DNA of 64,000 nucleotides from Cognatilysobacter bugurensis. GTDB lineage: Bacteria > Pseudomonadota > Gammaproteobacteria > Xanthomonadales > Xanthomonadaceae. The DNA lies in assembly GCF_014652095.1 (NCBI RefSeq), contig NZ_BMYD01000001.1, positions 161,068 through 225,067 of the forward strand. Reading direction: 5' to 3'. The notes under the pieces were generated by a model. That model made no database searches and was not told the origin of the DNA. It worked only from the letters and a program-made list of their open reading frames with translations. Each line of letters starts with the position of its first letter. The stretch's first letter is position 1. The translations under genes and the position numbers were made by a program. Shown here in pieces: positions 57,100 to 64,000 of the stretch.

Positions 57100-57507
57100 A
57101 TGAGCGGTGTTGAAACCGTGCACGGCTATTACGACGCGTTCAACCGTGGCGATCGCGACGCGATGCTCGCGCTGCTGACGGACGACGTCGTTCACGATCT
57201 CAATCAGGGCGCACGCGAAACCGGCCGCGACGCGTTCCGCACGTTCATGGCGCGCATGGATCGATGCTATTCCGAGCAGCTGCGCGACATCGTCGTGATG
57301 ACGAGCGCTGACGGCGCACGCGCAGCCGCGGAGTACGTGGTGCACGGCACCTACCTCGCCAACGACGAGGGTCTGCCGGCCGCGACGGGCCAGCGCTACG
57401 TGCTGCCGGGCGGTGCGTTCTTCGAACTGCGTGACGGCCGCATCGCGCGCGTCACGAACTATTACAACCTCGGCGACTGGATCGAGCAGGTCACGCGCGC
57501 GTCGTGA
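57100..57507 (+). CDS. SnoaL/NTF2-like protein
   Basis: Product of 135 residues with the ketosteroid-isomerase-like fold: VHGYYDAFNRGDRDAMLALL, DDVVHDLNQGARETGRDAF, and the C-terminal GAFFELRDGRIARVTNYYNL. Members include isomerases, hydratases and hydrolases; the substrate is unknown. ATG 57100 has GGAG (57089-57092). Its stop overlaps the GNAT start (GTGA), making it the first gene of a three-gene coupled set. About 270 bp upstream are without a recognised gene. Confidence 0.88.
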   Translation: MSGVETVHGYYDAFNRGDRDAMLALLTDDVVHDLNQGARETGRDAFRTFMARMDRCYSEQLRDIVVMTSADGARAAAEYVVHGTYLANDEGLPAATGQRYVLPGGAFFELRDGRIARVTNYYNLGDWIEQVTRAS

Positions 57508-58109
57508 GCACGTTGCACACCCGCGTGCTGCGCGGTGCCGAGATGGCGCCGCACCTTCCCGACGTCGCGCGGCTGCGCATCGCGGTGTTTCGTGACTGGC
57601 CGTATCTATACGACGGTGACACGGCATACGAAGCGGCGTATCTGGCCGCGTACGCGCGGACGCCCGACAGCGTGCTCGTGCTCGCCCTCGACGGCGAGCA
57701 CGTTGTGGGGGCATCGACGGGGTTGCCGCTTGCGGACGAGGACGCCGAGTTCCGGGCACCGTTCGAGGCCCGAGGCACTCCGGTCGACCACGTCTTTTAC
57801 TGCGGCGAATCAGTGCTGCTTTCTGAGTATCGCGGCCGAGGCATCGGGCACCGCTTCTTCGATGCGCGCGAAGCGCACGCGCGGGCGCTGGGCGGGTTTC
57901 GCTGGACCGCGTTCGCGTCGGTTGACCGCGATGCACGCGATCCGCGTCGTCCCGCCGGGCACCACAGCAACGAGGCGTTCTGGCATGCGCGCGGGTACGA
58001 GCGCCAGCCGGACATGACGATGCGACTGGCGTGGAAAGAAGTCGGCGAGTCCCGTGAAAGCGAGAAGCCGCTGACGTTCTGGCTTCGCCCGTTGGAGGGT
58101 GGATCGTGA
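57504..58109 (+). CDS. GNAT family N-acetyltransferase
   Basis: Product of 201 residues. Motifs: VARLRIAVFRDWPYLYDGD at the N-terminus, GESVLLSEYRGRGIGHRFFD (the acetyl-CoA loop R/Q-x-x-G-x-G seen as RGRGIG) and a C-terminal ARGYERQPDMTMRLAWKEV. GTG 57504 overlaps the preceding stop and the following start (GTGA), so it lies between a SnoaL-like protein and a nitrilase. Acceptor substrate unknown. Confidence 0.86.
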   Translation: MSTLHTRVLRGAEMAPHLPDVARLRIAVFRDWPYLYDGDTAYEAAYLAAYARTPDSVLVLALDGEHVVGASTGLPLADEDAEFRAPFEARGTPVDHVFYCGESVLLSEYRGRGIGHRFFDAREAHARALGGFRWTAFASVDRDARDPRRPAGHHSNEAFWHARGYERQPDMTMRLAWKEVGESRESEKPLTFWLRPLEGGS

Positions 58110-58984
58110 GAATTGCCGTCGCGAAGTACCGCATCGACGCGCCAGCCGATTTCGACGCGTTCGCGAACAAGCAGCGCGGTCTGCTTGGCGAGGCACGCCG
58201 CGCCGGCGCGACATGCGCGGTGCTGCCGGAGTACCTCGCGCTCGAGTTGTCCGCGACGCAGGCGCCGGCCGTGCGCGCCGATCTCATCGCGTCCCTCGCG
58301 GCCTTGCAGCCGCTCACCGACGCATGGCAGGCGCTGTACGCGGACCTCGCACGCGAGACGGGGCTCGTGCTGCAGCCGGGCACGTTTCTCACCGACGTCG
58401 GCAACGGCCGCTATCGCAACCGCGCGTGGTGGTTCACGCCCGATGGCCGCCGCGGCTTCCAGGACAAGCTGCAGCTCACCGCGTTCGAGAAGCAGCTCGG
58501 CGTGATCGAGGGCGGTGATGCGCTCACGGTGTTCGCTGCCGGCGGCGTGCGTGCCGGCATCGCCATCTGTTACGACGCAGAATTTCCGCTGCCGGTGCGC
58601 GCGCAGTGCGAAGCCGGGGCGCGCCTGCTCCTGGTGCCGAGCTGCACCGACACCGAGGCAGGCGCCACCCGCGTGCGCGTGGGCTGCCTCGCGCGTGCGC
58701 TCGAGAACCGCCTGTTCGTGGCCCAGTCGGTGACCGCGGGTCTCGCCGAGTGGAGCCCTGCGCTGGACGTGAACACGGGCGAGGCCGCCGTTTACGCACC
58801 GATGGACCGCGGCCTGCCCGCCGACGGCGTGCTCGCGATGACGCGCGGCGGTGAGGCGTGGGCAATTGCAGATCTCGACTTCGCTGCCCTCGACGCGAGC
58901 CGCGCGACGGCGCAGGTGGCGAACGACCGCGACTGGCCGGGGCAAGAGCTGCCGTCGCTCCGGCGGGCGAGGCTGGTGGACTGA
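58106..58984 (+). CDS. Carbon-nitrogen hydrolase (nitrilase superfamily)
   Basis: Amidase-type hydrolase of 292 residues with the Glu42-Lys121-Cys155 triad: AVLPEYLALE, FQDKLQLTAFEK and GIAICYDAEFP. This is the aliphatic-amidase or N-carbamoyl-type class; substrate unknown. GTG 58106 overlaps the GNAT stop. With the GNAT this could form or cut an N-acyl or amide bond on one metabolite. Confidence 0.9.
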   Translation: MRIAVAKYRIDAPADFDAFANKQRGLLGEARRAGATCAVLPEYLALELSATQAPAVRADLIASLAALQPLTDAWQALYADLARETGLVLQPGTFLTDVGNGRYRNRAWWFTPDGRRGFQDKLQLTAFEKQLGVIEGGDALTVFAAGGVRAGIAICYDAEFPLPVRAQCEAGARLLLVPSCTDTEAGATRVRVGCLARALENRLFVAQSVTAGLAEWSPALDVNTGEAAVYAPMDRGLPADGVLAMTRGGEAWAIADLDFAALDASRATAQVANDRDWPGQELPSLRRARLVD

Positions 58985-59129
58985 CGCAGGCGCCTGCGGG
59001 TTTTCCGGACCGGGGACGCGTTGCATGCGACGCCCGACGCAACCCACGGGTGCGCACTCGAGCGTGCGCGCGGCGGCCTGCCGGCCGGCCTAGAATTCGC
59101 CTACGCAGTGCAGGGGAGCACGGGACGGC

Positions 59130-60392
59130 ATGGACAGGCGCTTGCGGATTGCGGTGGTCGGGTATGGCACCGGAGGACAGGCGGCCGCGCTGTTTCTCTC
59201 GCGCGACGGGCATTCGGTGGAGGTGTTCGAACGCGCTGAAGCGCTGGGCCCGGTGGGTGCGGGGTTTCTGCTTCAACCGGTGGGGCAAGCGGTGCTGTGG
59301 GAGCTCGGCCTGCTCGACACCGTGCTCGGCTACGGCGCGCGCGTGGCGCGCCTCTACGGGGAGACGACCACCGGCCGCCCCGTGATGGACATGCGCTACG
59401 CCGAGCTCGATGCGCGCCTGTTCGGTCTCGGCGTCCAGCGCGGGGCCCTGTTCGGCGTGCTCGACGCGGCGTGGACCGAGCAGCGGATGCTGCATTGCGG
59501 AACCCGCATCGTCGATATCGACGTCGAACGCGGCGACCTGACCGACGGCGAGGGTCGCCGGCACGAGGGGTTCGACCTGGTCGTCGTCGCGGACGGCGCG
59601 GCGTCGGGGCTGCGCGGCAAGGTCGCGCCGGCCAAATTGGACCGACCCTACCCGTGGGGCGCGCAATGGTGCCTGGTGCCCGCCGGCGACTGGCCGGCGG
59701 CCGATGTGCTCGAACAGCGCTACATCGGCGCCCGGCGCATGATCGGCATGCTGCCGGTCGGGACGCGCCCCGACGATTCGGTGTCGCGACTGAGCTTTTT
59801 CTGGAGCCTGCCCGTGGCCGAGTTGGCTGCGGCGGGCCAGGACGAAGCCGCGTGGCGTGCCGAGGTTGCGGCGGTATGGCCTGACGCGGTCCAGCGACTG
59901 GCCACCACGCCGGTGCCGGCAGGATTGGCACAGGCGCGGTATCGCGACACCACGCACGCGACCTGGCACCGGGGCTGCGCCGTGCTGCTCGGCGATGCCG
60001 CGCACTCAATGAGCCCGCAGCTCGGGCAGGGCGTCAACATGGCCTTGCTCGATGCACAGGCGCTGCGCGATGCGCTGCGCACCGCGCCGAGCGTCGGCGT
60101 GGCACTGCAGGCCTACCAGCGCGCCCGCTGCGCTCACGTGGGCATCTATCACTTCTGGAGCCGCTGGCTTACGCCGCTGTTCCAGTCCGAGCGTGACGGA
60201 TGGGCACGGCTGCGCGATCTCACGTTCCATCCGATGTCGCGCATGCCGGGCGGGCGCAGCCAGATGCTCCGGGTGCTCACCGGCACGCAGCAGGGTTGGT
60301 TGGGCCGGGTGACGCTGCCAGCGGGCTTCCTAGACTCGCTCGAGAGCCGCGCCGGGGTCAGTGCTGCCGCGTGTGCGGTGGAGGCCGGATGA
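59130..60392 (+). CDS. FAD-dependent monooxygenase (UbiH/PHBH-like)
   Basis: Flavoprotein of 420 residues. FAD dinucleotide fold IAVVGYGTGGQAAALFLSRD with Glu-ending VEVFERAE, DLVVVADGAASGLR (the DG motif, FAD and NADPH contact), and LLGDAAHSMSPQLGQGVNMA (FAD ribityl). The family hydroxylates aromatic or lipid substrates; this one is most like the group that includes quinone, geranylgeranyl and antibiotic-modifying enzymes. ATG 59130. Overlaps the DUF4166 gene by four bases (ATGA). Confidence 0.92.
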   Translation: MDRRLRIAVVGYGTGGQAAALFLSRDGHSVEVFERAEALGPVGAGFLLQPVGQAVLWELGLLDTVLGYGARVARLYGETTTGRPVMDMRYAELDARLFGLGVQRGALFGVLDAAWTEQRMLHCGTRIVDIDVERGDLTDGEGRRHEGFDLVVVADGAASGLRGKVAPAKLDRPYPWGAQWCLVPAGDWPAADVLEQRYIGARRMIGMLPVGTRPDDSVSRLSFFWSLPVAELAAAGQDEAAWRAEVAAVWPDAVQRLATTPVPAGLAQARYRDTTHATWHRGCAVLLGDAAHSMSPQLGQGVNMALLDAQALRDALRTAPSVGVALQAYQRARCAHVGIYHFWSRWLTPLFQSERDGWARLRDLTFHPMSRMPGGRSQMLRVLTGTQQGWLGRVTLPAGFLDSLESRAGVSAAACAVEAG

Positions 60393-60928
60393 GCGCATCC
60401 GCCGGCCCGGCCCTGTTTCCGCGGTTGCTTGGGGCCCGCTTCGCGCGGCTGCCGCCCGCCGTGCAGCGCCTGCACCTGCACACGGGCAAGCGGCGATACC
60501 ACGGGGAGATCGACGTCGAGCGCGGTCGGCACTGGCTTGCGCGAGCATGCGCTTGGGCGACGCGCTTGCCGCCGGGCGGGCGCGGCCCCGTGCATGTCGA
60601 TATCGAGTCCTCACCGCAGGGGGAGACGTGGGCCCGCTGCGTGGGGCCGCACGTCATGCGCTCGCGGATGTGGGCCACGCGCGACCGACTGTGTGAGCGG
60701 CTGGGGCTGGTGACGTTCGAGTTCGAACTCGATGTCGAGAACGACGCGCTGATCTGGCGTGTTGCCGGCGCCCGGGCCCTCGGCGCGCCGCTGCCCGTGG
60801 GGCTGTTCCGCGGCGTCTCAGCAAAGGAGTCCGAAGTGGACGGGCGTTATCGCTTCGACGTGTGTGCGGCGCTGCCGCTCGCGGGCCTGCTCGTCCACTA
60901 CCGGGGGTGGCTGCATGTCGATGCGTGA
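60389..60928 (+). CDS. DUF4166 domain protein
   Basis: Product of 179 residues beginning FPRLLGARFARLPPAVQRLH, with GETWARCVGPHVMRSRMWAT, CERLGLVTFEFELDVENDAL and VFVLDGRYRFDVCAALPLAG-like SEVDGRYRFDVCAALPLAGL. I assign DUF4166 from memory; that domain is often fused to the C-terminus of saccharopine-dehydrogenase-like proteins, but here it stands alone. Its start overlaps the FAD gene and its end overlaps the DCC gene by 14 bases. Confidence 0.75.
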   Translation: MSASAGPALFPRLLGARFARLPPAVQRLHLHTGKRRYHGEIDVERGRHWLARACAWATRLPPGGRGPVHVDIESSPQGETWARCVGPHVMRSRMWATRDRLCERLGLVTFEFELDVENDALIWRVAGARALGAPLPVGLFRGVSAKESEVDGRYRFDVCAALPLAGLLVHYRGWLHVDA

Positions 60929-61328
60929 GGATGAGGCCGTCATCGTCTTCGACGGCGTCTGCGGCCTGTGCAACCGCTGGGTGGACTTCCTGTTGCGTCA
61001 CGACCGTGGACGGAGTTTTCGCTTCGCGTCGATGCAGTCCGCGGCCGGGCGCGAGCTGATGCTGCGCCACGGGCTCGACGCGGATGATCCCGCCTCATTC
61101 CTGCTTGTCGACCGGGACGGCGCGTGGACCGATGCGCGTGCCATCCGCCGCGTGTTCGCAGGCCTCGGTGGCGGCTGGCGCGTGGTAGACGGTCTGATCG
61201 GCGCAGTTCCGAGCGCGGTCGCTGACCGTGTGTACCGGTTCGTCGCGCGTCACCGATATCGCCTGTTCGGGCGGCGTTCGCAATGCCGCCTGCCCACGCC
61301 CGACGAGTCGTCGCGTTTTATCGACTGA
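60915..61328 (+). CDS. DCC family thioredoxin-like protein (DUF393)
   Basis: Product of 137 residues with the DxxCxxC motif as Asp13, Cys16, Cys19 (VFDGVCGLCNRWVDFLL), and FASMQSAAGRELM after it. DCC proteins are thiol-disulfide oxidoreductase-like and often fused to or next to membrane or FAD enzymes. Start ATG 60915 or 60921. It ends inside the converging saccharopine-like gene by 11 bases. Confidence 0.9.
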   Translation: MSMREDEAVIVFDGVCGLCNRWVDFLLRHDRGRSFRFASMQSAAGRELMLRHGLDADDPASFLLVDRDGAWTDARAIRRVFAGLGGGWRVVDGLIGAVPSAVADRVYRFVARHRYRLFGRRSQCRLPTPDESSRFID

Positions 61329-62454
61329 GCGCGAGCTCCCGCGTCTCGGTCCAGATCGGCGAGTCCGAAAGCGCGTCGAGAAACTCGGGTAGCGTGAACA
61401 GATCGAGGCACGGCCGGGCGCCTGCGCCGGGGAGGTTGCCGCGCATCAGCTTGCGGGCGAGCACGACGGCCGCCGTCGCGGGGATGCGAGGCCCGCTGCC
61501 TTGTTCGGCCACGATCGACCATTGCAACTGCAGCGGCGTCCCGTCTCGACCGATGCCCCGCATGTCGACGGTCATCAATCCGGTGTCGCTGCCGGCGTGC
61601 AGCCACCATTCGCTGATTCGCAACAGCGGTTGCGCCCAGCGCTCGAGTCCGGGCGCGAGGCGGCCGCGCACGGCCCAGCTCGCGAGCCACAGGCCCAAAT
61701 GCATGCGCCGGAGTTCGAGGCCGGCCCGGAAATCGCAGTGGCGCAGTGTCGGATACCGTGCCGGCAGCACGTCGAGATCCGGCACATCGCAACGTGCGAG
61801 CCAACGCGAAGGCAGACCGGGCACGCGTATGCGACGCAGCGACTGCCAGCCGTGCACGCTGCGCCACCGCCCGTCGATGAGCGCCCGGTGCGGGCGCCCG
61901 ACGTAGCCGAGGATGGCCTGGGTCGTGGCGAGGCCTCGCGCGGTGCGGTTGCCGGGGCTGATCGCCGACTCCACGGACTCGAGCGTCGCGAAGCGCGGCG
62001 CGTGGGCAGCCACCACCGCGGCCGACAGGCCGGGCACGCTGCTCGCTCCGGAAATGACCCAGCGGCCGCGCGTTCGTGCCTCCTCATCCAATCGCGTGAT
62101 GCCGGCCACGAACGCACGCCCGTCCGCGAGGTCGATGTAGTGCGCGTTGCAGGCGAGCGCCGCCTCGGCCACGCGGTAATCGCGCTGCTGGAACGGGCCC
62201 GCGGTGTGGATCACGAGATCCGCCTCGAGCGCACGCAGTCGGTCGTGAAGCGCGGGGGCTTCGACATCGATCTGCGCGGCGGACATCGCCGCGCGCGCCC
62301 CGAGCGCGACGAGCTCGTCGAGCAGCGCGGCGGCCTTTGCGAGCGATCGGCCCGCGAGGATCAGCTCGGCACGCGGCTCGAACGAAAGCGCCTCGGCGAT
62401 TCGCCGGCCGAACTGTCCGTACGCGCCGATGATGAGGATGCGGAAGCAGGGCAT
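61318..62454 (-). CDS. Saccharopine dehydrogenase-like NAD(P)-binding protein
   Basis: Product of 378 residues. Rossmann fold IIGAYGQFGRRIAEALSF at residues 6-23, ILAGRSLAKAAALLDEL (cofactor side), DLVIHTAGPFQQRDYRVAEA and CNAHYIDLADGRAFVAGI. The C-terminal half is not a typical saccharopine domain but is the part which in relatives precedes DUF4166. ATG 62454. It converges with the DCC gene; its TAA lies inside the DCC reading frame. Confidence 0.86.
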   Translation of the reverse strand: MPCFRILIIGAYGQFGRRIAEALSFEPRAELILAGRSLAKAAALLDELVALGARAAMSAAQIDVEAPALHDRLRALEADLVIHTAGPFQQRDYRVAEAALACNAHYIDLADGRAFVAGITRLDEEARTRGRWVISGASSVPGLSAAVVAAHAPRFATLESVESAISPGNRTARGLATTQAILGYVGRPHRALIDGRWRSVHGWQSLRRIRVPGLPSRWLARCDVPDLDVLPARYPTLRHCDFRAGLELRRMHLGLWLASWAVRGRLAPGLERWAQPLLRISEWWLHAGSDTGLMTVDMRGIGRDGTPLQLQWSIVAEQGSGPRIPATAAVVLARKLMRGNLPGAGARPCLDLFTLPEFLDALSDSPIWTETRELALSR

Positions 62455-62561
62455 CCGGTGATGCTAGCGCCTGCGCCTGCGGACGATGGCGGCCCCGTCC
62501 TCCCACGGCGTCATCGCGGGACTGGCTATCCTGCCGCCCTGGCCGAATGAGGAGCGTCGCG

Positions 62562-62912
62562 ATGTCCGAGACCGTGTTCCACAAGATCCTGCGCCGCGAA
62601 ATCCCGGCGGACATCGTCTACGAGGACGAGCACCTGTTCGCGTTCCGCGACATTTCGCCGCAGGCGCCGGTGCATGTGCTGTTCGTGCCCAAAGAGACCG
62701 TGCCGACCTTGAACGACCTCGATCCGTCGCAGGTGGAGACGGTGGGCCGGCTGATGACCGCGGCCGCGGCCTACGCGAAACGCGAAGGCTTCGCCGAAGA
62801 CGGCTACCGCGTGGTCATGAACTGCAACGAACACGGCGGGCAGACCGTGTTCCAGATCCATCTGCACCTGCTGGCCGGTGCGCCGCTCGGCGGCTTCGGC
62901 GCGCCGCGCTGA
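62562..62912 (+). CDS. HIT family nucleotide-binding protein, first motif His replaced by Gln
   Basis: HinT-like protein of 116 residues (119 in E. coli). FHKILRREIPADIVYEDEHL is the N-terminal signature and NCNEHGGQTVFQIHLHLLAG the HIT region. Active HIT hydrolases have His-x-His-x-His; here it is Gln-Ile-His-Leu-His, so the nucleophile (middle) His is kept but the first is Gln. Activity as AMP-lysine or adenosine-phosphoramidate hydrolase is likely reduced. ATG 62562 has GGAG (62551-62554) eight bases upstream. Confidence 0.92.
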   Translation: MSETVFHKILRREIPADIVYEDEHLFAFRDISPQAPVHVLFVPKETVPTLNDLDPSQVETVGRLMTAAAAYAKREGFAEDGYRVVMNCNEHGGQTVFQIHLHLLAGAPLGGFGAPR

Positions 62913-62926
62913 TCGCCTGAAACGAC

Positions 62927-62950
62927 GAAGCCCGGCCGGAGCCGGGCTTC
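62927..62950. terminator. Hairpin terminator between HIT and Slp genes
   Basis: Perfect 10-bp stem GAAGCCCGGC / GCCGGGCTTC, CGGA loop, between convergent genes. Flanking U-tract is weak. Confidence 0.75.
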
Positions 62951-62975
62951 GCGCTGCGCGTGAGCCGCTGCGGGA

Positions 62976-63461
62976 TCACCAGTAACCCCACCACGGCCAC
63001 GGCGCCGGACGCGTCACGACATCGACGCGCTCGCGCACCGGCCACAGGTAGACCGTGTCGGCGTCGACCCGCGGGAAGCGGTAGTCGTAAGCGCCGATGC
63101 GGCGGTTCTCATAGCCGGCGATGCGCCCCGTGAACGTGACCTCGCGATTCTTCTCGAACAGCGCCGGGTCGTAGAACCCGGTGCGGCACGCGATGAACCG
63201 GCCGCCGACGTCGTCGGTTTCCCAGATCGGGCGCGCGTTCGTGTTGAGGCGCGTGGAGATCATCTCGAAACAGGTGCGGTTCTCCTGCGGCTCGACCTGC
63301 ACGATGCGGCCGCCCCAGCGCACGACCGCGCCGGTGCTTTCGGTTTCGACGGCCTGGCGCGGAGTGACCTGCGCGAACGCGCCTTGCAGCGGCACGGGTT
63401 GGGTGACGCAGGCGCTGAGTGCGAGCGTGGCAAGCGCGAGCGTGGCGATGCGGATTTTCAT
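62976..63461 (-). CDS. Slp family outer-membrane lipoprotein
   Basis: Lipoprotein of 161 residues with signal MKIRIATLALATLALSAC (Cys18). The Slp core shows GAVVRWGGRIVQVEPQENRT, CFEMISTRLN, VGGRFIACRTGFYDPALFEK and REVTFTGRIAGYENRRIGAY, and ends with WPWWGYW. Slp of E. coli is starvation- and acid-induced. ATG 63461 has GGAG seven bases upstream. Confidence 0.93.
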   Translation of the reverse strand: MKIRIATLALATLALSACVTQPVPLQGAFAQVTPRQAVETESTGAVVRWGGRIVQVEPQENRTCFEMISTRLNTNARPIWETDDVGGRFIACRTGFYDPALFEKNREVTFTGRIAGYENRRIGAYDYRFPRVDADTVYLWPVRERVDVVTRPAPWPWWGYW

Positions 63462-63528
63462 GAGCGTCTCCGGGTGATGCGCGGCAGCGGGTCGCGATCC
63501 CTGCGGGGGCTCCGCGCGTCGTGCGCGG

Positions 63529-64000
63529 TCACCGGTTGCGGCGGGTCGGACGGTGCGCACGCAGGTCTCGGACCAGCGCCGCCCGCTCGTCGGCGGTGTG
63601 ACCCGGAGCGTAGCGCGCTTCAGTGAAACGGCGGGTGAGCGCGAGCAGGGCCTCGGACGCCTCCGGGCGGGCCTGCGCGACGCGCGCGGCCCAGTCCTGC
63701 GCCGTCTCGTGTGGGGCGCGTGCAAGGCCGAGCGACGCGTAGCGCGCGACGAGCCGGTGCCAGGCGCGCAGCAGCGGGTCGGTCTCGCGCGGGCCGCGCG
63801 CGCTGAACCACAGCATCACGAGCAGCGCGACCGCGCAGGCGCCGCCGAACAGCGCGCCGAGCCGCGCGGCGCCCAGACGGTCGATGCCGATCGATTGCAG
63901 CATCCGGTCCTGGCGCTGCGCGTCGAAGCCGAGCACCAGGTCGTTCCAGCCGCGGCGCAGGAAGTCGCCCACGTCGCGCAGCGGCGCGTCCGAGCCCAGG
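63529..64000 (-). CDS. C-terminus of TgpA-like transglutaminase (DUF3488/DUF4129), truncated by window edge
   Basis: Minus-strand frame open to the edge, giving 157 residues. The linker GWNDLVLGFDAQRQDRML, one membrane segment (LGALFGGACAVALLVMLWF) and a C-terminal DUF4129-type helical tail (LRAWHRLVARYASLGLARAP, HETAQDWAARVAQARPEA, and ALLALTRRFTEARYAPG) match the end of TgpA/DUF3488-transglutaminase proteins. The catalytic transglutaminase domain and the rest of the protein lie beyond the window. Confidence 0.82.
   Translation of the reverse strand, partial: LGSDAPLRDVGDFLRRGWNDLVLGFDAQRQDRMLQSIGIDRLGAARLGALFGGACAVALLVMLWFSARGPRETDPLLRAWHRLVARYASLGLARAPHETAQDWAARVAQARPEASEALLALTRRFTEARYAPGHTADERAALVRDLRAHRPTRRNR

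Overview
High-GC proteobacterial chromosome, almost entirely housekeeping. The gene orders phoB-phoR-ppk1-ppx, gloB/yafS-like-rnhA-dnaQ, dnaX-ybaB-recR, and tig-clpP-clpX-lon-hupB-tRNAs-ppiD-fabI, together with a fused RlmKL, a KdkA-type Kdo kinase and a Slp lipoprotein, point to the Xanthomonadales (Lysobacterales) branch of Gammaproteobacteria. This is inference from gene order and remembered families; no database was searched. I see no integrase, transposase, phage gene, CRISPR array or replication origin. Genes are tightly packed, with many 4-bp ATGA/GTGA stop-start overlaps.

Layout. 1-9.3 kb: edge-truncated DUF2007-like protein, TesB thioesterase, MFS transporter, AmpD-type amidase, then a plus-strand MOSC / small esterase / RlmKL / pirin run, and two exported proteins. 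9-14 kb: four overlapping minus-strand genes: a PAS/GAF hybrid histidine kinase, a lipoprotein histidine phosphatase, an endonuclease V homologue that appears to lack a catalytic Asp, and a small lipoprotein. 14-24.4 kb: mfd, ohr, acetyltransferase, MmcQ-like protein, chrA, DUF808 membrane protein, rlmJ, and a PAP2 phosphatase coupled to a GT4 glycosyltransferase. 24.4-31.8 kb: phosphate/polyphosphate locus (M48 chaperone-protease, phoB behind a Pho-box-like site, phoR, ppk1, ppx). 32-34.7 kb: grxC plus an AhpD-like protein, NAD-type isocitrate dehydrogenase, BI-1 membrane protein.

34.8-45.8 kb: a tRNA block (Pro, Arg, His, Lys, Leu), then tig, clpP, clpX, lon, hupB, tRNA-Val, two identical tRNA-Asp genes, ppiD and fabI; a sigma32-like promoter precedes clpP. 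46-49.8 kb: gloB, yafS-like methyltransferase, rnhA, dnaQ, PP2C phosphatase. 50-53.3 kb: tRNA-Ser(CGA), DUF6165, and a divergent LPS pair (GT9 heptosyltransferase / kdkA) followed by a metallo-beta-lactamase-fold protein. 53.4-56.8 kb: 4.5S RNA (ffs), tRNA-Ser(GGA), dnaX, ybaB, recR. 57-64 kb: coupled NTF2-like / GNAT / nitrilase genes, an FAD monooxygenase / DUF4166 / DCC-thioredoxin operon converging on a saccharopine-dehydrogenase-like gene, a HIT protein with an altered motif, a Slp lipoprotein, and the C-terminus of a TgpA-like transglutaminase.

The most unusual items are the kinase-phosphatase-EndoV-lipoprotein cassette (9-14 kb), the low-complexity insertion inside the RlmL domain, the FAD/DUF4166/DCC/dehydrogenase cluster (59-62.5 kb), and the HIT protein with Gln in place of the first motif His. 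None is proven to be a new system.
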